DNA from: Pararhodonellum marinum
GTDB lineage: Bacteria > Bacteroidota > Bacteroidia > Cytophagales > Cyclobacteriaceae
Assembly: GCF_015354735.1 (NCBI RefSeq)
Contig: NZ_JACEFJ010000013.1
Span: 61,482 to 125,481, forward strand
Reading direction: 5' to 3'
Length of the DNA stretch: 64,000 bases
Position numbers and translations under genes: made by a program. This document shows positions 6,577 through 15,129 of the stretch, in pieces; position 1 is the stretch's first letter; every line of letters starts with the position of its first letter. The notes beneath the pieces were generated by a model. It was given only the letters and a program-made list of their open reading frames with translations, made no database searches and had not been told where the DNA came from.

Positions 6577-6649
6577 TGATCCCGCTGGGGCTCGAACCCA
6601 GGACCCATACATTAAAAGTGTATTGCTCTACCAGCTGAGCTACGGAATC
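6577..6649 (-). tRNA. tRNA-Lys (anticodon TTT)
   Basis: A 73-nt cloverleaf on the minus strand. The acceptor stem is GATTCCG/CGGGATC with one T.G wobble and discriminator A. The D arm is GCTC-AGCTGGTA-GAGC, the anticodon arm ATACA-CTTTTAA-TGTAT, and the T arm CTGGG-TTCGAGC-CCCAG. The anticodon is TTT. CCA is not encoded. Confidence 0.95.
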
Positions 6650-6728
6650 ATAATTTTTGGTATCTTTGATTGTTTTTAGAACAATCTTTCCCGTAATTGG
6701 ACTGCAAATTTAACCTACTGAATTGAAA

Positions 6729-7457
6729 ATGCCAAATATACCCCGCATCTTTATTGCAAAATTAATTATATTTTTTTTGACCTTTTTACAAAGCTTTAAT
6801 TGTCAGGCAAATACTGACCAACTGAATTTAGCAGATTCTTTGTTTAATCAACGAAGTTACCAAGAAGCATTGGGCATTTATGAAGATTTGCTTCAAAATG
6901 AGCAAGTTTACTCCCCTGCGATGCTGATCAAAATGGCCTATATCTCAGAAGGCATCGGCGACTATCCCAAAGCCAGTTTTTACCTCTCCAAATACTATGA
7001 CTACAACCCTTCTCCAAGGATAACCGATAAAATCAAATCCCTGACCCAACAAAACAACCTTCAAGGTTATCAGCTTTCTGATAGGGAACAGTTTTTCAAA
7101 ATTTTGGTGGATAGGCAATCAGACATCACCACTTTACTGGCCATTTTGTTGGTCACCTCACTTATCCTGTTGATCACGCTTCGCCAAAAAGCCAATCACC
7201 CCAAATATTTGATCCCCAGCTTTGTTTTGATTTTTCTGCTGTTTATTTCCAATAATTTTCTTCATGTTCCTGAAAGGGCCATCATCATGAAAAACCCCAC
7301 ACTTATCATGGATCAGCCCACAGCCGCAGGAAATCTGGTGAGAAAAGTCAATATCGGACACCGGGTAATTCTCAAATCCAAAAAAGACATCTGGTATGAA
7401 ATTGAATGGAACGACAAAAAAGCCTACATCAAACAGGATGACATTTCAAAAATTTAA
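6729..7457 (+). CDS. TPR and SH3-domain membrane protein (BatE-like)
   Basis: About 242 residues starting at the ATG at 6729; a TTG two codons earlier is less likely. An N-terminal signal peptide (RIFIAKLIIFFLTFLQSF) is followed by TPR-like helices (LNLADSLFNQRSYQEALGIY, MLIKMAYISEGIGDYPKA). Two transmembrane helices follow (LLAILLVTSLILLITL and LIPSFVLIFLLFISNNF). A C-terminal bacterial SH3-like domain comes last (IMKNPTLIMDQPTAAGNLV ... WYEIEWNDKKAYIKQDDI). This layout matches the BatE-type proteins of Bacteroidota, here without bat neighbours. It probably acts in the cell envelope. Its 3' end overlaps the convergent Lon-domain gene by 12 bp. Confidence 0.7.
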   Translation: MPNIPRIFIAKLIIFFLTFLQSFNCQANTDQLNLADSLFNQRSYQEALGIYEDLLQNEQVYSPAMLIKMAYISEGIGDYPKASFYLSKYYDYNPSPRITDKIKSLTQQNNLQGYQLSDREQFFKILVDRQSDITTLLAILLVTSLILLITLRQKANHPKYLIPSFVLIFLLFISNNFLHVPERAIIMKNPTLIMDQPTAAGNLVRKVNIGHRVILKSKKDIWYEIEWNDKKAYIKQDDISKI

Positions 7458-8072
7458 GGGATCCATGTGTTTGAAATGACCATTCATTTTGATTTTTTCC
7501 CTGGCATTTTCCACTTCCTTCATAATCGGAATCATTTTGATGAAATGCTTGATTAAAAATCCCAATCGTTCTGTTTCGGAAGACATGATTAACAATTCAT
7601 ACTCTTCCTCTATTTTTAACCCCAACTTATGGGCAAACGTGTATGAGGTTATGTCCTTTTCATTGTATTCCACTTGATAATTTAAGAGCCTAAGCATTTC
7701 TTTCAAGTAAAAAATAAATTCTCTGAATACATTTTCAGGTACCTTCATGTCGTCCTCCAAATGCCGGACGTTTCCTCCGGCATAAAGCTTATTTTGTAGT
7801 GGGTTTTCGAAACTTAGGATCTCAAACACTTGCATGGCCTTGGTTCGGATATCCATTCTACCATCTTCATAGATCTTATGGACCTCCAATAGTTTGACTT
7901 CTGTGCCGTACGTCATCAATTTGTCAAGGTACACACAGACTCCAAATGAAAGCCCTTCCTTCTGGCAATCGTTTACCAATTCCTTGTATCGAGGTTCAAA
8001 AATATGAAGATTCAAATCTTCACCTGGAAAGGCAACTAACTTAAGAGGAAAAAAAGGCATCGCAGCATTCAT
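7446..8072 (-). CDS. LON peptidase substrate-binding domain protein
   Basis: 208 residues forming a single LON N-terminal (substrate-binding) domain. The start MPFFPLKLVAFPGEDLNLHI followed by FEPRYKELVNDC is the diagnostic opening (PLfPLxxvlfPg-x-x-LPLhIFEpRY). The centre has a GTEVKLLEVHKIYEDGRMDI beta hairpin and the C-terminal part is helical. There is no ATPase or protease domain, so this is the stand-alone type, presumably a substrate-recognition or adaptor protein in the cytoplasm. It is convergent with, and overlaps, the preceding gene. Confidence 0.85.
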   Translation of the reverse strand: MNAAMPFFPLKLVAFPGEDLNLHIFEPRYKELVNDCQKEGLSFGVCVYLDKLMTYGTEVKLLEVHKIYEDGRMDIRTKAMQVFEILSFENPLQNKLYAGGNVRHLEDDMKVPENVFREFIFYLKEMLRLLNYQVEYNEKDITSYTFAHKLGLKIEEEYELLIMSSETERLGFLIKHFIKMIPIMKEVENAREKIKMNGHFKHMDPLNF

Positions 8073-8322
8073 ACATTTGAATTTTCAAATTAATAACCCA
8101 ATTGCCCTTAATTAGTTATCAAAATCCCTATTCATGAGACCATTTCACCAGAAAACAACCATTAAATTCCTACAAACCAATTTTTTTCCAAATGAGTTGT
8201 CTATCCCAGTCATGAAGGAATCATAGAAATCAAATTGAGATAAAACTTTCGAATGAAAGAACTGAAGGACCAAACGTAGAAACGATCTAAAAAAATCAAT
8301 TTTCCTAATCAAATATTGACCA

Positions 8323-8997
8323 TCATTCCTCCTCTACTAAAGACAAAATCTCGCCGGGGGTAGGATATAGACTTCTGATTTTCTGTTTATAGGCTTGAGG
8401 CAGTCGCTTGTGATTGAGGATATAATTTTTTACCGCCACGATTTCGTTTCCTAAACCAGCATTGACAGCATACCGGTCCGCAGCAAATTCTGCCTCAGAC
8501 AGGTGTTTGTGGGACATGTAATATTTGGTACCGAAGGCCATCATCCCAATGCTTCCCCGGTTTAAGTAATCCATCACGTGACCGAGTTCATGACCCAACC
8601 AGCCCAATAAAGCTGATTCTGGAACTTCCTCAATAGGTATTTGGCCATCGATCAGCTGAAGATTTCGACTGATTTTGATCCTGTAATTTCGGTTTTTCTT
8701 ACTTTTTAGCAGCAATGATCCTAGCCTAGGTTGTGCCTGCATGACAGAACCCTTTATGTTATGGATATATTTAAATTCAATATGGACTTCCTTAAGTTCA
8801 GGAAAATGAGAAAGGGCTTTTAAGGCTACATCCCTGATTTCATCCGGAATAATTTTATTGACTGCAAATTCCTCTAAATCAGCACCCTTCTCATCCACCG
8901 CTACAACCTCTTGGGCAATAGTTGCCTCCACTTGTTCTTGAAAAGGAACAGGTAAGAAAATCAAATGAACAAAAACAATCAAGTGAACAAAATACAT
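8323..8997 (-). CDS. exported zinc metallopeptidase with HELGH motif
   Basis: About 224 residues from the ATG at 8997; an in-frame TTG at 9039 is less likely. The hydrophobic start MYFVHLIVFVHLIFLPVPF is a signal peptide or anchor. The catalytic motif HELGHVMDY (about residues 153-161) is followed by SEAEFAADRYAVNAG, where the E-x3-D supplies the third zinc ligand and its partner. This is a gluzincin pattern resembling M48-type peptidases. It is shorter than M48 membrane proteases and has one N-terminal membrane segment. No partner is visible, so the target is unknown. Confidence 0.7.
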   Translation of the reverse strand: MYFVHLIVFVHLIFLPVPFQEQVEATIAQEVVAVDEKGADLEEFAVNKIIPDEIRDVALKALSHFPELKEVHIEFKYIHNIKGSVMQAQPRLGSLLLKSKKNRNYRIKISRNLQLIDGQIPIEEVPESALLGWLGHELGHVMDYLNRGSIGMMAFGTKYYMSHKHLSEAEFAADRYAVNAGLGNEIVAVKNYILNHKRLPQAYKQKIRSLYPTPGEILSLVEEE

Positions 8998-9195
8998 GGG
9001 GTAATTAAGCTTTATTAGTCGAATATGGAAAGTAATCAATTAATCACTTGAATGCAAATTATTTCCTAATATTCTTTAAATATTTAAATTATTTATTTAT
9101 AAAAAACAAATTTATTCTTTTTAGCTACTCAAGATTTGACATTGGCTTTTTCAAGTGCAATTGCTAATTTGCTTTTAATTTAAAAACGATAGCGT

Positions 9196-10305
9196 ATGAG
9201 ATACATTGTTTACTTCATCCTGTTACTGTTCATTTCGCTTTCACCTCGCCATGGCTATGGACAGGGAAAAGAACCAATCATCATGGCGATGATGGGACTA
9301 TCGCATGGACATTCCTCTTGGATATTTAATCGGGAAGATTTGGGTGATTTGAAGATTAGCGGAATCTACGAACCTGATGTGGAATTGGCAAAACAATTTC
9401 AGGAAAGGTATGGATTGGAAGAAAAAATTTTTTACACAGATCCTGAGAAAATGTTGGATGAAGTAAAACCAAAAGCCGTCCTGGCTTTTGGAAGCATCCA
9501 AGAACACCTTCAGGTAGTGGAATGGGCTGCCCCCAGGGGCATCCATGTGATGGTGGAAAAGCCCCTTTCGGCATTTTTGGACCAGGCCATCAGGATGAAG
9601 GAACTTGCGGAGGAACACCAAATCTTTCTTTTGACCAACTATGAAACCTCTTGGTACCCCAGTACAGAAAAAACCAGACAGCTGCTTCTAGATGAAGAAA
9701 GTTTTGGTCCCATCAGAAAAGCCGTGTTTCATCATGGGCATAGGGGACCCAAAGAAATCGGTGTTGGGCCTGAGTTTTTGGAATGGTTAATCGATCCGGT
9801 CAAGAATGGCGGCGGGGCATTGATTGACTTTGGCTGCTACGGGGCAAACATCATGACTTATCTCATGAAGGGGGAAAAGCCTTTGTCGGTCACAGCCATC
9901 ACCCAGACCTACAAACCGGACGTCTATTCCCAGGTCGATGACGAAGCCACCATCATCCTTCAGTATCCTGAAGCTCAGGCCATTTTGCAGGCTTCTTGGA
10001 ACTGGCCTTTTGACAGAAAAGACATGGAAGTCTATGGAAGCAAGGGATACGTGATTTCAAAAGACCGATCAAACATGAGTTGGCGGAAAGAGGGAGACAA
10101 ATCGAAAACAGCATTCGAGGCAGAAGCAAGCGCTCTGGGCGTGTACACAGACCCATTTACTTATTTTGTGGATGTGATCAACGATAAGGCAACCATAGAA
10201 CCCTTCAGCTGGTATTCCTTAGAAAACAACATGATCGTGGTGGAAATCCTTGATGCAGCAAGGGAATCCGCCCGTTTAGGGGAGACGGTTTTTTTGCAGC
10301 CATAA
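9196..10305 (+). CDS. exported Gfo/Idh/MocA-family oxidoreductase
   Basis: 369 residues with a cleavable signal peptide (YIVYFILLLFISLSPRHGYG). The Rossmann part has VELAKQFQERYGL, PKAVLAFGSIQEHLQVVEWA and the family motif VMVEKPLSA (EKP, about residues 119-121). A substrate-binding alpha/beta domain follows, with GGGALIDFGCYGANIMTYLM. The dinucleotide loop is unusual: AMMGLSHGHSSWIF replaces the standard GxGxxG. Exported family members often carry bound NAD(P) and act on glycosides or oligosaccharides in the periplasm. It stands alone, so its substrate is not indicated by neighbours. Confidence 0.8.
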   Translation: MRYIVYFILLLFISLSPRHGYGQGKEPIIMAMMGLSHGHSSWIFNREDLGDLKISGIYEPDVELAKQFQERYGLEEKIFYTDPEKMLDEVKPKAVLAFGSIQEHLQVVEWAAPRGIHVMVEKPLSAFLDQAIRMKELAEEHQIFLLTNYETSWYPSTEKTRQLLLDEESFGPIRKAVFHHGHRGPKEIGVGPEFLEWLIDPVKNGGGALIDFGCYGANIMTYLMKGEKPLSVTAITQTYKPDVYSQVDDEATIILQYPEAQAILQASWNWPFDRKDMEVYGSKGYVISKDRSNMSWRKEGDKSKTAFEAEASALGVYTDPFTYFVDVINDKATIEPFSWYSLENNMIVVEILDAARESARLGETVFLQP

Positions 10306-10384
10306 TTCGGAGATGATAGGCAGGTTTACCCCTTTTGCGGTTAAAAGTAAAAGGTCAGAAGTAAAGAAGAAAGAAGAGCTCAAT

Positions 10385-10555
10385 GCCTGAAGCTGAAAGC
10401 TGAAAGTAGAGATCAACTGTCATTACGGGAAAAATAGTGCCGTAGGCATGAACGATTTAATAGCCCGGTAACTTATTGCCGGGACCTAAAGAGGCAAATA
10501 TTTTTGAGCGTGCCGTAGGTATGGTAGGTTGATAAACAGAATAACAGAAAACAGG
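10385..10555. repeat. REP-like intergenic element, copy 1
   Basis: Contains AGCTGAAAGCTGAAAGTAGA, TCAACTGTCATTACGGGAAA, AATAGTGCCGTAGGCATG and, 60 bp on, GTGCCGTAGGTATGGTAGGT followed by TGATAAACAGAATAACAGAA. Between them lies an imperfect palindrome CCCGGTAACTTATTGCCGGG (10466-10485). The GTGCCGTAGG core is a recurrent short repeat in Bacteroidota genomes. Confidence 0.6.
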
Positions 10556-10671
10556 GTAGCGGAAGAGCTCAAATGTGAAAGTATTTAATACAAAGCGCAC
10601 ATGTCCAAAGATCTATAATAATAAGAGAGACTATCTTGAAGTCCCCCATGTGGGGGATTTAGGGGGAAAGC

Positions 10672-10765
10672 CATAAGCTGAAAGCTGAAAGTAGAGGTCA
10701 ACTGTCATTGCGGGAAAAATAGTGCCGTAGGTACAGTAGATTGATAAACAGAATAATAGAAAACG
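10672..10765. repeat. REP-like intergenic element, copy 2
   Basis: Repeats copy 1 without the central palindrome: AAGCTGAAAGCTGAAAGTAG, GTCAACTGTCATTGCGGGAA, AATAGTGCCGTAGGTACAGT and TTGATAAACAGAATAATAGA. A third short trace, AAAGCTGAAAGTAGG, lies at about 10785-10800. Confidence 0.65.
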
Positions 10766-11039
10766 GCTCGAAGCTCAAAGGAAAAAGCTGAAAGTAGGCT
10801 AAAACTGCACAATTGTAACTTGTCATCTAGTCAATTCTGGAAATTCTGGTTTAGAAAGGACATCTTTTTTGTGTAGATTTAAACCATTATGAAATAAATA
10901 TTGGTTGTTAATATGTAACTCTTGCCCAGTGCTTCACTAGTCTCCATTTGGGAGGTGAACTCAAAAGTAATTTGCCCTTTGGAATATTATAGATAGATGT
11001 TGGGGCCTGTCTCCAATATACAATCGCAAAAAATTATAC

Positions 11040-12020
11040 ATGCTCAAAGACCAGCACAACAGAATCCATGATTACCTGCGAATATCCCTCACGGATAGTT
11101 GTAATTTCCGTTGTACATACTGCATGCCTGAGGAGGACATTGCCTGCCTTCCCCAAAAACACCTGATGCAGCCTGAGGAAATTGAAAAAATTGCCGAAAC
11201 TTTTGTAGCCTTAGGGGTCAATAAAATCAGACTTACCGGAGGGGAACCGCTGGTGAGAAAGGAAGTGGCTGATATCCTTGACCGCCTGAGTCACTTACCG
11301 GTAGAATTGACCATGACCACCAATGGTGTCTTTTTGGATAAATACCTAGCAAATCTTAAAAATGCGGGTCTCCGCTCACTCAACATCAGCATAGACACTT
11401 TGGACAGAACGAAGTTTTTTCTTCTGACCAAAAGAGATCAGCTGGAAAAAGTGTGGACCAACATCCAATTGATGATTAGGGAAGGCTTCCGGATCAAACT
11501 CAATGTGGTGGCCATGAAGGGCATCAATGATGATGAGATCCTAGACTTTATCAAGCTTACAACAGATCAGCCACTCCATGTTCGGTTCATCGAATTTATG
11601 CCTTTTACCGGCAACCAATGGGAGAAAGGCAAGGTATTGCCCACTGCAGATATGTTGGCTATGGCTGAGGCAGCACTTGATTTTGTCAAACTGAAAGATG
11701 CCAAACATGACACTTCGAAAAAGTACAAGATCAAAGGGGCTGCAGGTACTTTTGCCTTCATCACCACGATGAGCCAGCCGTTTTGTGGGGATTGTAACCG
11801 CATGAGACTTACCGCTGACGGGAAAATGAAAAACTGTCTGTTTGGCAAGGATGAAATCGACCTCTTAAGTGCCCTGAGAAATGGTCAAGAAATTGCTTCT
11901 TTGATTCAAAAAAGCCTCTTTAGTAAACATGCAGTCATGGGCGGTCAGTTTAAGCAGTCCTACGAAGAGACTGATGGAAAAAGCATTGAAAACAGAAGCA
12001 TGATCAAAATCGGCGGTTAA
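11040..12020 (+). CDS. moaA: GTP 3',8-cyclase MoaA
   Basis: 326 residues. A radical-SAM enzyme that converts GTP to 3',8-cyclo-GTP, the first step of molybdopterin synthesis. The N-terminal [4Fe-4S] motif CNFRCTYC has Cys21, Cys25 and Cys28. The SAM-binding GGEP is in KIRLTGGEPLV. The C-terminal cluster that binds GTP uses CGDCNRMRLTADGKMKNC, Cys249, Cys252 and Cys266. The chain ends in the conserved GG needed by MoaA. It is first in a five-gene plus-strand run moaA-moeA-moaD-moeB-moaE. Its usual partner moaC is not in the window. Confidence 0.95.
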   Translation: MLKDQHNRIHDYLRISLTDSCNFRCTYCMPEEDIACLPQKHLMQPEEIEKIAETFVALGVNKIRLTGGEPLVRKEVADILDRLSHLPVELTMTTNGVFLDKYLANLKNAGLRSLNISIDTLDRTKFFLLTKRDQLEKVWTNIQLMIREGFRIKLNVVAMKGINDDEILDFIKLTTDQPLHVRFIEFMPFTGNQWEKGKVLPTADMLAMAEAALDFVKLKDAKHDTSKKYKIKGAAGTFAFITTMSQPFCGDCNRMRLTADGKMKNCLFGKDEIDLLSALRNGQEIASLIQKSLFSKHAVMGGQFKQSYEETDGKSIENRSMIKIGG

Positions 12021-12058
12021 CTTGTTCCCCGAACCATCTTAAAAATTCTTCTTACAAC

Positions 12059-13237
12059 ATGATATCCGTATCAGAAGCCAAAGCCATATTATCTCAAAAC
12101 CTACCAGAACCCATAGTAGTTACCTCACCTTTGGATCTTTGTCTCGGAAAGGTGCTCGCTGCTGACCTTTATTCTCCTATTTCAGTTCCTTTGTTTGACA
12201 ATGCTGCTATGGATGGGTATGCTTTTGCCTTTGCAGATTATGAGGAGAAAAAACCACTTAAGGTTTCCCATGTCGTTCAGGCTGGAGCGCCGTTTTTACC
12301 TGAAGTCAAAAACGGAGAGGCTGCACGCATTTTTACAGGTGCACCTGTACCTCCTGGGACAGATACAGTGGTGATGCAGGAAATCTGTGAAATTGACCAA
12401 GGCCAATTGAAAATCTTGTCAAAAGATATCAAAAAGGGTGAAAATATCAGGCTAAAAGGTTCACAAACTAAAACCGGAGAGCTGATCATGGAAAAAGGTT
12501 TGCAACTAAATCCTGCCATGATCGGTTTTTTGGCCGGTTTGGGACTTTCCGAATTGCCAGTTTACAAATTCCCAAATGTGGTGGTCTTGACTTCAGGCAA
12601 AGAATTGGTCTTGCCCGGTAAACCCCTATTACCGGGTCAGATCTATGAGAGCAATTCTTATGCCTTGCGGGCCACCTTGGCGGAGCTGGGCATCACTGCT
12701 ACAAAATGGCCAACGGTAGATGATGAACCGGAAAAAGTCCGCTTGTCCATCAAAGAAGCCTTGGTAAATTGTGATGTGCTATTGATCACGGGCGGCATAT
12801 CCGTGGGAGAATACGATTTCGTCCAAGCTGCTTTAGAGGATCTGGGAGTGGAAAAACTGTTCTATAAGGTCAAACAGAAACCAGGGAAACCACTTTATGC
12901 CGGAAAAAAGGGAGACAAGCTGGTGTTTGGATTGCCTGGAAATCCAGCCTCTACCTTGACTTGCTTTTACCAATATGTAAAACCAAGTTTGCTACAAATG
13001 ATGGGAAAGAAGCCTGAAGATCCCATTTCGGCGGCACTGAAAACTACTTTTCAAAAAAAAGAAGGGCTTACCCAGTTTATGAAAGGCCGATTGACCGACG
13101 GACTGGTCCATCTCCTAACAGGACAGGAATCCTATAAAATGAATTCTTTCGCAGTCAGTAATTGTCTCGTTGAACTGCCGGAATCAGATACTGACCTCGC
13201 CAAAGGCACCTTGGTGAAAGTCCATCTATTGCAATAA
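12059..13237 (+). CDS. moeA: molybdopterin molybdenumtransferase MoeA
   Basis: 392 residues, normal length. It inserts molybdate into adenylylated molybdopterin. Visible family motifs are FDNAAMDGYAFA near residue 45, RIFTGAPVPPGTDTVVMQE near 90, ESNSYALRATLAELG, the MPT-binding LLITGGISVGEYDFV near 240, and FGLPGNPASTLTCFYQYV near 290. A C-terminal beta-barrel domain IV follows. It lies 38 bp after moaA and is probably co-transcribed with it. Confidence 0.95.
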   Translation: MISVSEAKAILSQNLPEPIVVTSPLDLCLGKVLAADLYSPISVPLFDNAAMDGYAFAFADYEEKKPLKVSHVVQAGAPFLPEVKNGEAARIFTGAPVPPGTDTVVMQEICEIDQGQLKILSKDIKKGENIRLKGSQTKTGELIMEKGLQLNPAMIGFLAGLGLSELPVYKFPNVVVLTSGKELVLPGKPLLPGQIYESNSYALRATLAELGITATKWPTVDDEPEKVRLSIKEALVNCDVLLITGGISVGEYDFVQAALEDLGVEKLFYKVKQKPGKPLYAGKKGDKLVFGLPGNPASTLTCFYQYVKPSLLQMMGKKPEDPISAALKTTFQKKEGLTQFMKGRLTDGLVHLLTGQESYKMNSFAVSNCLVELPESDTDLAKGTLVKVHLLQ

Positions 13238-13295
13238 AACCCATTCATCTGAAACCGACAGCCATAAATTGTTGTTGGTTTGAAAAAATAAGCAA

Positions 13296-13526
13296 ATGAT
13301 CAAGGTAAAGGCATTTGGAAAAATCACAGAAATCCTGGAAAACGAAAATCTGGAGTTTTCAGGAATTTCAGATACTGTTGAATTGAAGGAATTTTTGGAA
13401 CAATCCTATCCGGAATTGAAAAATCTGACGTATCAAATTGCGGTCAACAGACAAATTGCTCTTGACAATACCCGATTGGAGGAGCATTCAGAAGTAGCCT
13501 TATTGCCTCCTTTTTCCGGTGGATAA
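13296..13526 (+). CDS. moaD: molybdopterin synthase sulfur carrier subunit MoaD
   Basis: 76 residues with the beta-grasp (ubiquitin-like) fold and the essential C-terminal Gly-Gly in LLPPFSGG. The terminal glycine is adenylylated by MoeB and then carries the thiocarboxylate used by MoaE. It overlaps the possible GTG start of moeB by 8 bp, consistent with translational coupling. Confidence 0.92.
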   Translation: MIKVKAFGKITEILENENLEFSGISDTVELKEFLEQSYPELKNLTYQIAVNRQIALDNTRLEEHSEVALLPPFSGG

Positions 13527-13536
13527 AGTATATGTG

Positions 13537-14658
13537 ATGGACTACCAAAGATATAGCAGGCAAATGATCCTGCCTGGTTTTGGGAAGGAATCCCAGCAAA
13601 AGCTCTCGCAAGCCAAGGTGCTGGTAATTGGAGCGGGGGGTTTGGGCTGCCCTGCTTTATTGTACCTCACCGCAGCGGGATTAGGTAAAATCGGGCTTGT
13701 GGATTTTGATTTTGTTGAGCTTTCCAACCTGCACAGGCAAGTTATTTTCACCGAAAAAGATGTAGGCAGGCCCAAGGCATTGGCAGCTGCAGAAAGGTTA
13801 CATGCCCGAAATGGTCAGGCTTCCATCATCCCATACCAAACATCCCTTAATCCTTCAAACGCGGAAAAGCTGGTAGCAGAATATGATTTGGTATTGGATG
13901 GATCAGATAATTTGGCAACCAGATATTTGGTGAATGATGTTTGTGCCCTGCTTGGTAAACCATTGATTTACGGAGCCATTTATAGGTATGAAGGACAGGT
14001 CGCCATCTTCAATCAGGCTGATACTACCGGTAAAGTCACACAATACCGGGATTTGTTTCCAGAGTTACCGGATTCCAATCAAATACCAAATTGCGCTGAG
14101 GCAGGGGTAATAGGTTTGTTGCCCGGCATCATAGGATGCCTTATGGCCAATGAAGTGATCAAACTGGTTACAAAAATAGGCAGGCCTTTGATCAACCAAC
14201 TTTTGACTTTTAATGCACTTAATTACGAAACCTATATCATGGACATCATCTCCCACCCCTCTGGGAATGAAGCGCTACCCAAAGACTTAAATGAATTAAA
14301 AAATCGGGATTATGGAGAGATTTGCCCTATGGAATTGACAGGTGTGGTAGTGGCAGAGGAACTTGAATCCTTTTTGGCTAACCATCCCGAGGTGCAGCTC
14401 ATTGATGTTAGGGAAGAGGCCGAAACACCAAAATTGACTGCTTTTTCCTATAAATCATTTCCCTTATCCCTACTTGAAGAAAAAATGGCTGACTTGGCAG
14501 AAAGCAACTCAGTATTGGTTTTCTGTCAATCAGGAATCCGAAGCGCACAGGCTGCAACCCATATTTCCAAAAGCTTTCCGAACAAAAAGATCTTTCAATT
14601 GAAAGGAGGAATCAACAGTTGGCTGGCTTTTCAATCCCACACGCATGAAGAAAAATGA
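13537..14658 (+). CDS. moeB: MoaD adenylyltransferase MoeB with C-terminal rhodanese domain
   Basis: About 373 residues from the ATG at 13537 (MDYQRYSRQMILPGFG); a GTG at 13519 would also be in frame. The ThiF/MoeB domain has the ATP loop VLVIGAGGLGCPALLYL, LSNLHRQVIFTEKDVGRPKA, and DGSDNLATRYLVND. The first zinc-binding CxxC of classical MoeB is missing: the YRDLFPELPDS segment lacks both cysteines. Only NCAEAGVIG remains, so the zinc site is probably lost, as in many Bacteroidota homologues. A rhodanese domain (about 270-370) has the active-site loop FCQSGIRSA and could supply sulfur to MoaD directly. It overlaps moaE by 14 bp. Confidence 0.88.
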   Translation: MDYQRYSRQMILPGFGKESQQKLSQAKVLVIGAGGLGCPALLYLTAAGLGKIGLVDFDFVELSNLHRQVIFTEKDVGRPKALAAAERLHARNGQASIIPYQTSLNPSNAEKLVAEYDLVLDGSDNLATRYLVNDVCALLGKPLIYGAIYRYEGQVAIFNQADTTGKVTQYRDLFPELPDSNQIPNCAEAGVIGLLPGIIGCLMANEVIKLVTKIGRPLINQLLTFNALNYETYIMDIISHPSGNEALPKDLNELKNRDYGEICPMELTGVVVAEELESFLANHPEVQLIDVREEAETPKLTAFSYKSFPLSLLEEKMADLAESNSVLVFCQSGIRSAQAATHISKSFPNKKIFQLKGGINSWLAFQSHTHEEK

Positions 14659-15082
14659 CATAGAGTTCCTTGAAGGTCCCATCCCCCCAACACTGGTTGC
14701 TGAAGTGATCGGGGAATTTAACAATGCCCATGAGGTGGGTGCTCATGCATTATTTGTAGGTCAAATCAGAAATGATACAGTAGAAGGCCAACAAGTGCAA
14801 GCCATCGCGTATACGGCCTACACAGCAATGGCATTGGAAACAGGCTTAAAAATTCTAAGCGAAATTGTGGATAAGTATCAACTTCACCAGTTAAGGGTGT
14901 ACCACAGTTTAGGAAATGTTGGTGTAGGTGAGATAAGCCTTTTTGTCATAGCCCTTTCCAAACACAGAAGAAGTGCTTTAGATAGCTGCAGCGAGGCTGT
15001 GGAACGAATAAAAAAGGAATTGCCGGTATGGGGGAAGGAAATTTTGGAAGGTGATAGCCACCATTGGAAAAAAAACACCTGA
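14645..15082 (+). CDS. moaE: molybdopterin synthase catalytic subunit MoaE
   Basis: 145 residues. It transfers sulfur from MoaD thiocarboxylate to precursor Z. Family motifs are GAHALFVGQIRNDTVEG, IAYTAYTAMA, RVYHSLGNVGVGEISLFVI, KHRRSALDSC and the catalytic-lysine segment ELPVWGKEIL near the C-terminus. Its start codon lies inside the 3' end of moeB (14-bp overlap). It is the last gene of the plus-strand mo operon and is convergent with mogA. Confidence 0.93.
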   Translation: MKKNDIEFLEGPIPPTLVAEVIGEFNNAHEVGAHALFVGQIRNDTVEGQQVQAIAYTAYTAMALETGLKILSEIVDKYQLHQLRVYHSLGNVGVGEISLFVIALSKHRRSALDSCSEAVERIKKELPVWGKEILEGDSHHWKKNT

Positions 15083-15129
15083 AACCAATCGCAGGACAGA
15101 TGAATCTAGCTGTGAATCTATTTTATCGA

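Larger units (their letters stand above)
10306..11039. other. intergenic stretch, 734 bp, with REP-like repeats
   Basis: No gene is visible. The left two thirds hold two copies of a REP-like element and a GTCCCCCATGTGGGGGATTT hairpin (about 10641-10660). The right third, upstream of moaA, contains a weak hairpin (CTCCATTTGGGAG, about 10941-10953). I could not recognise a Moco riboswitch. The moaA promoter should lie in the last 150 bp, but no clear -7 box stands out. Confidence 0.55.

Noticed and set aside
10641..10666. CCCCCATGTGGGGG hairpin as a terminator for the 9196-10305 gene
   Set aside because: No T-tract follows it and it lies over 300 bp beyond the stop; it belongs to the repeat cluster.
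10850..11039. Possible Moco riboswitch upstream of moaA
   Set aside because: I could not find the conserved core of the MOCO RNA motif; a covariance-model search would decide.
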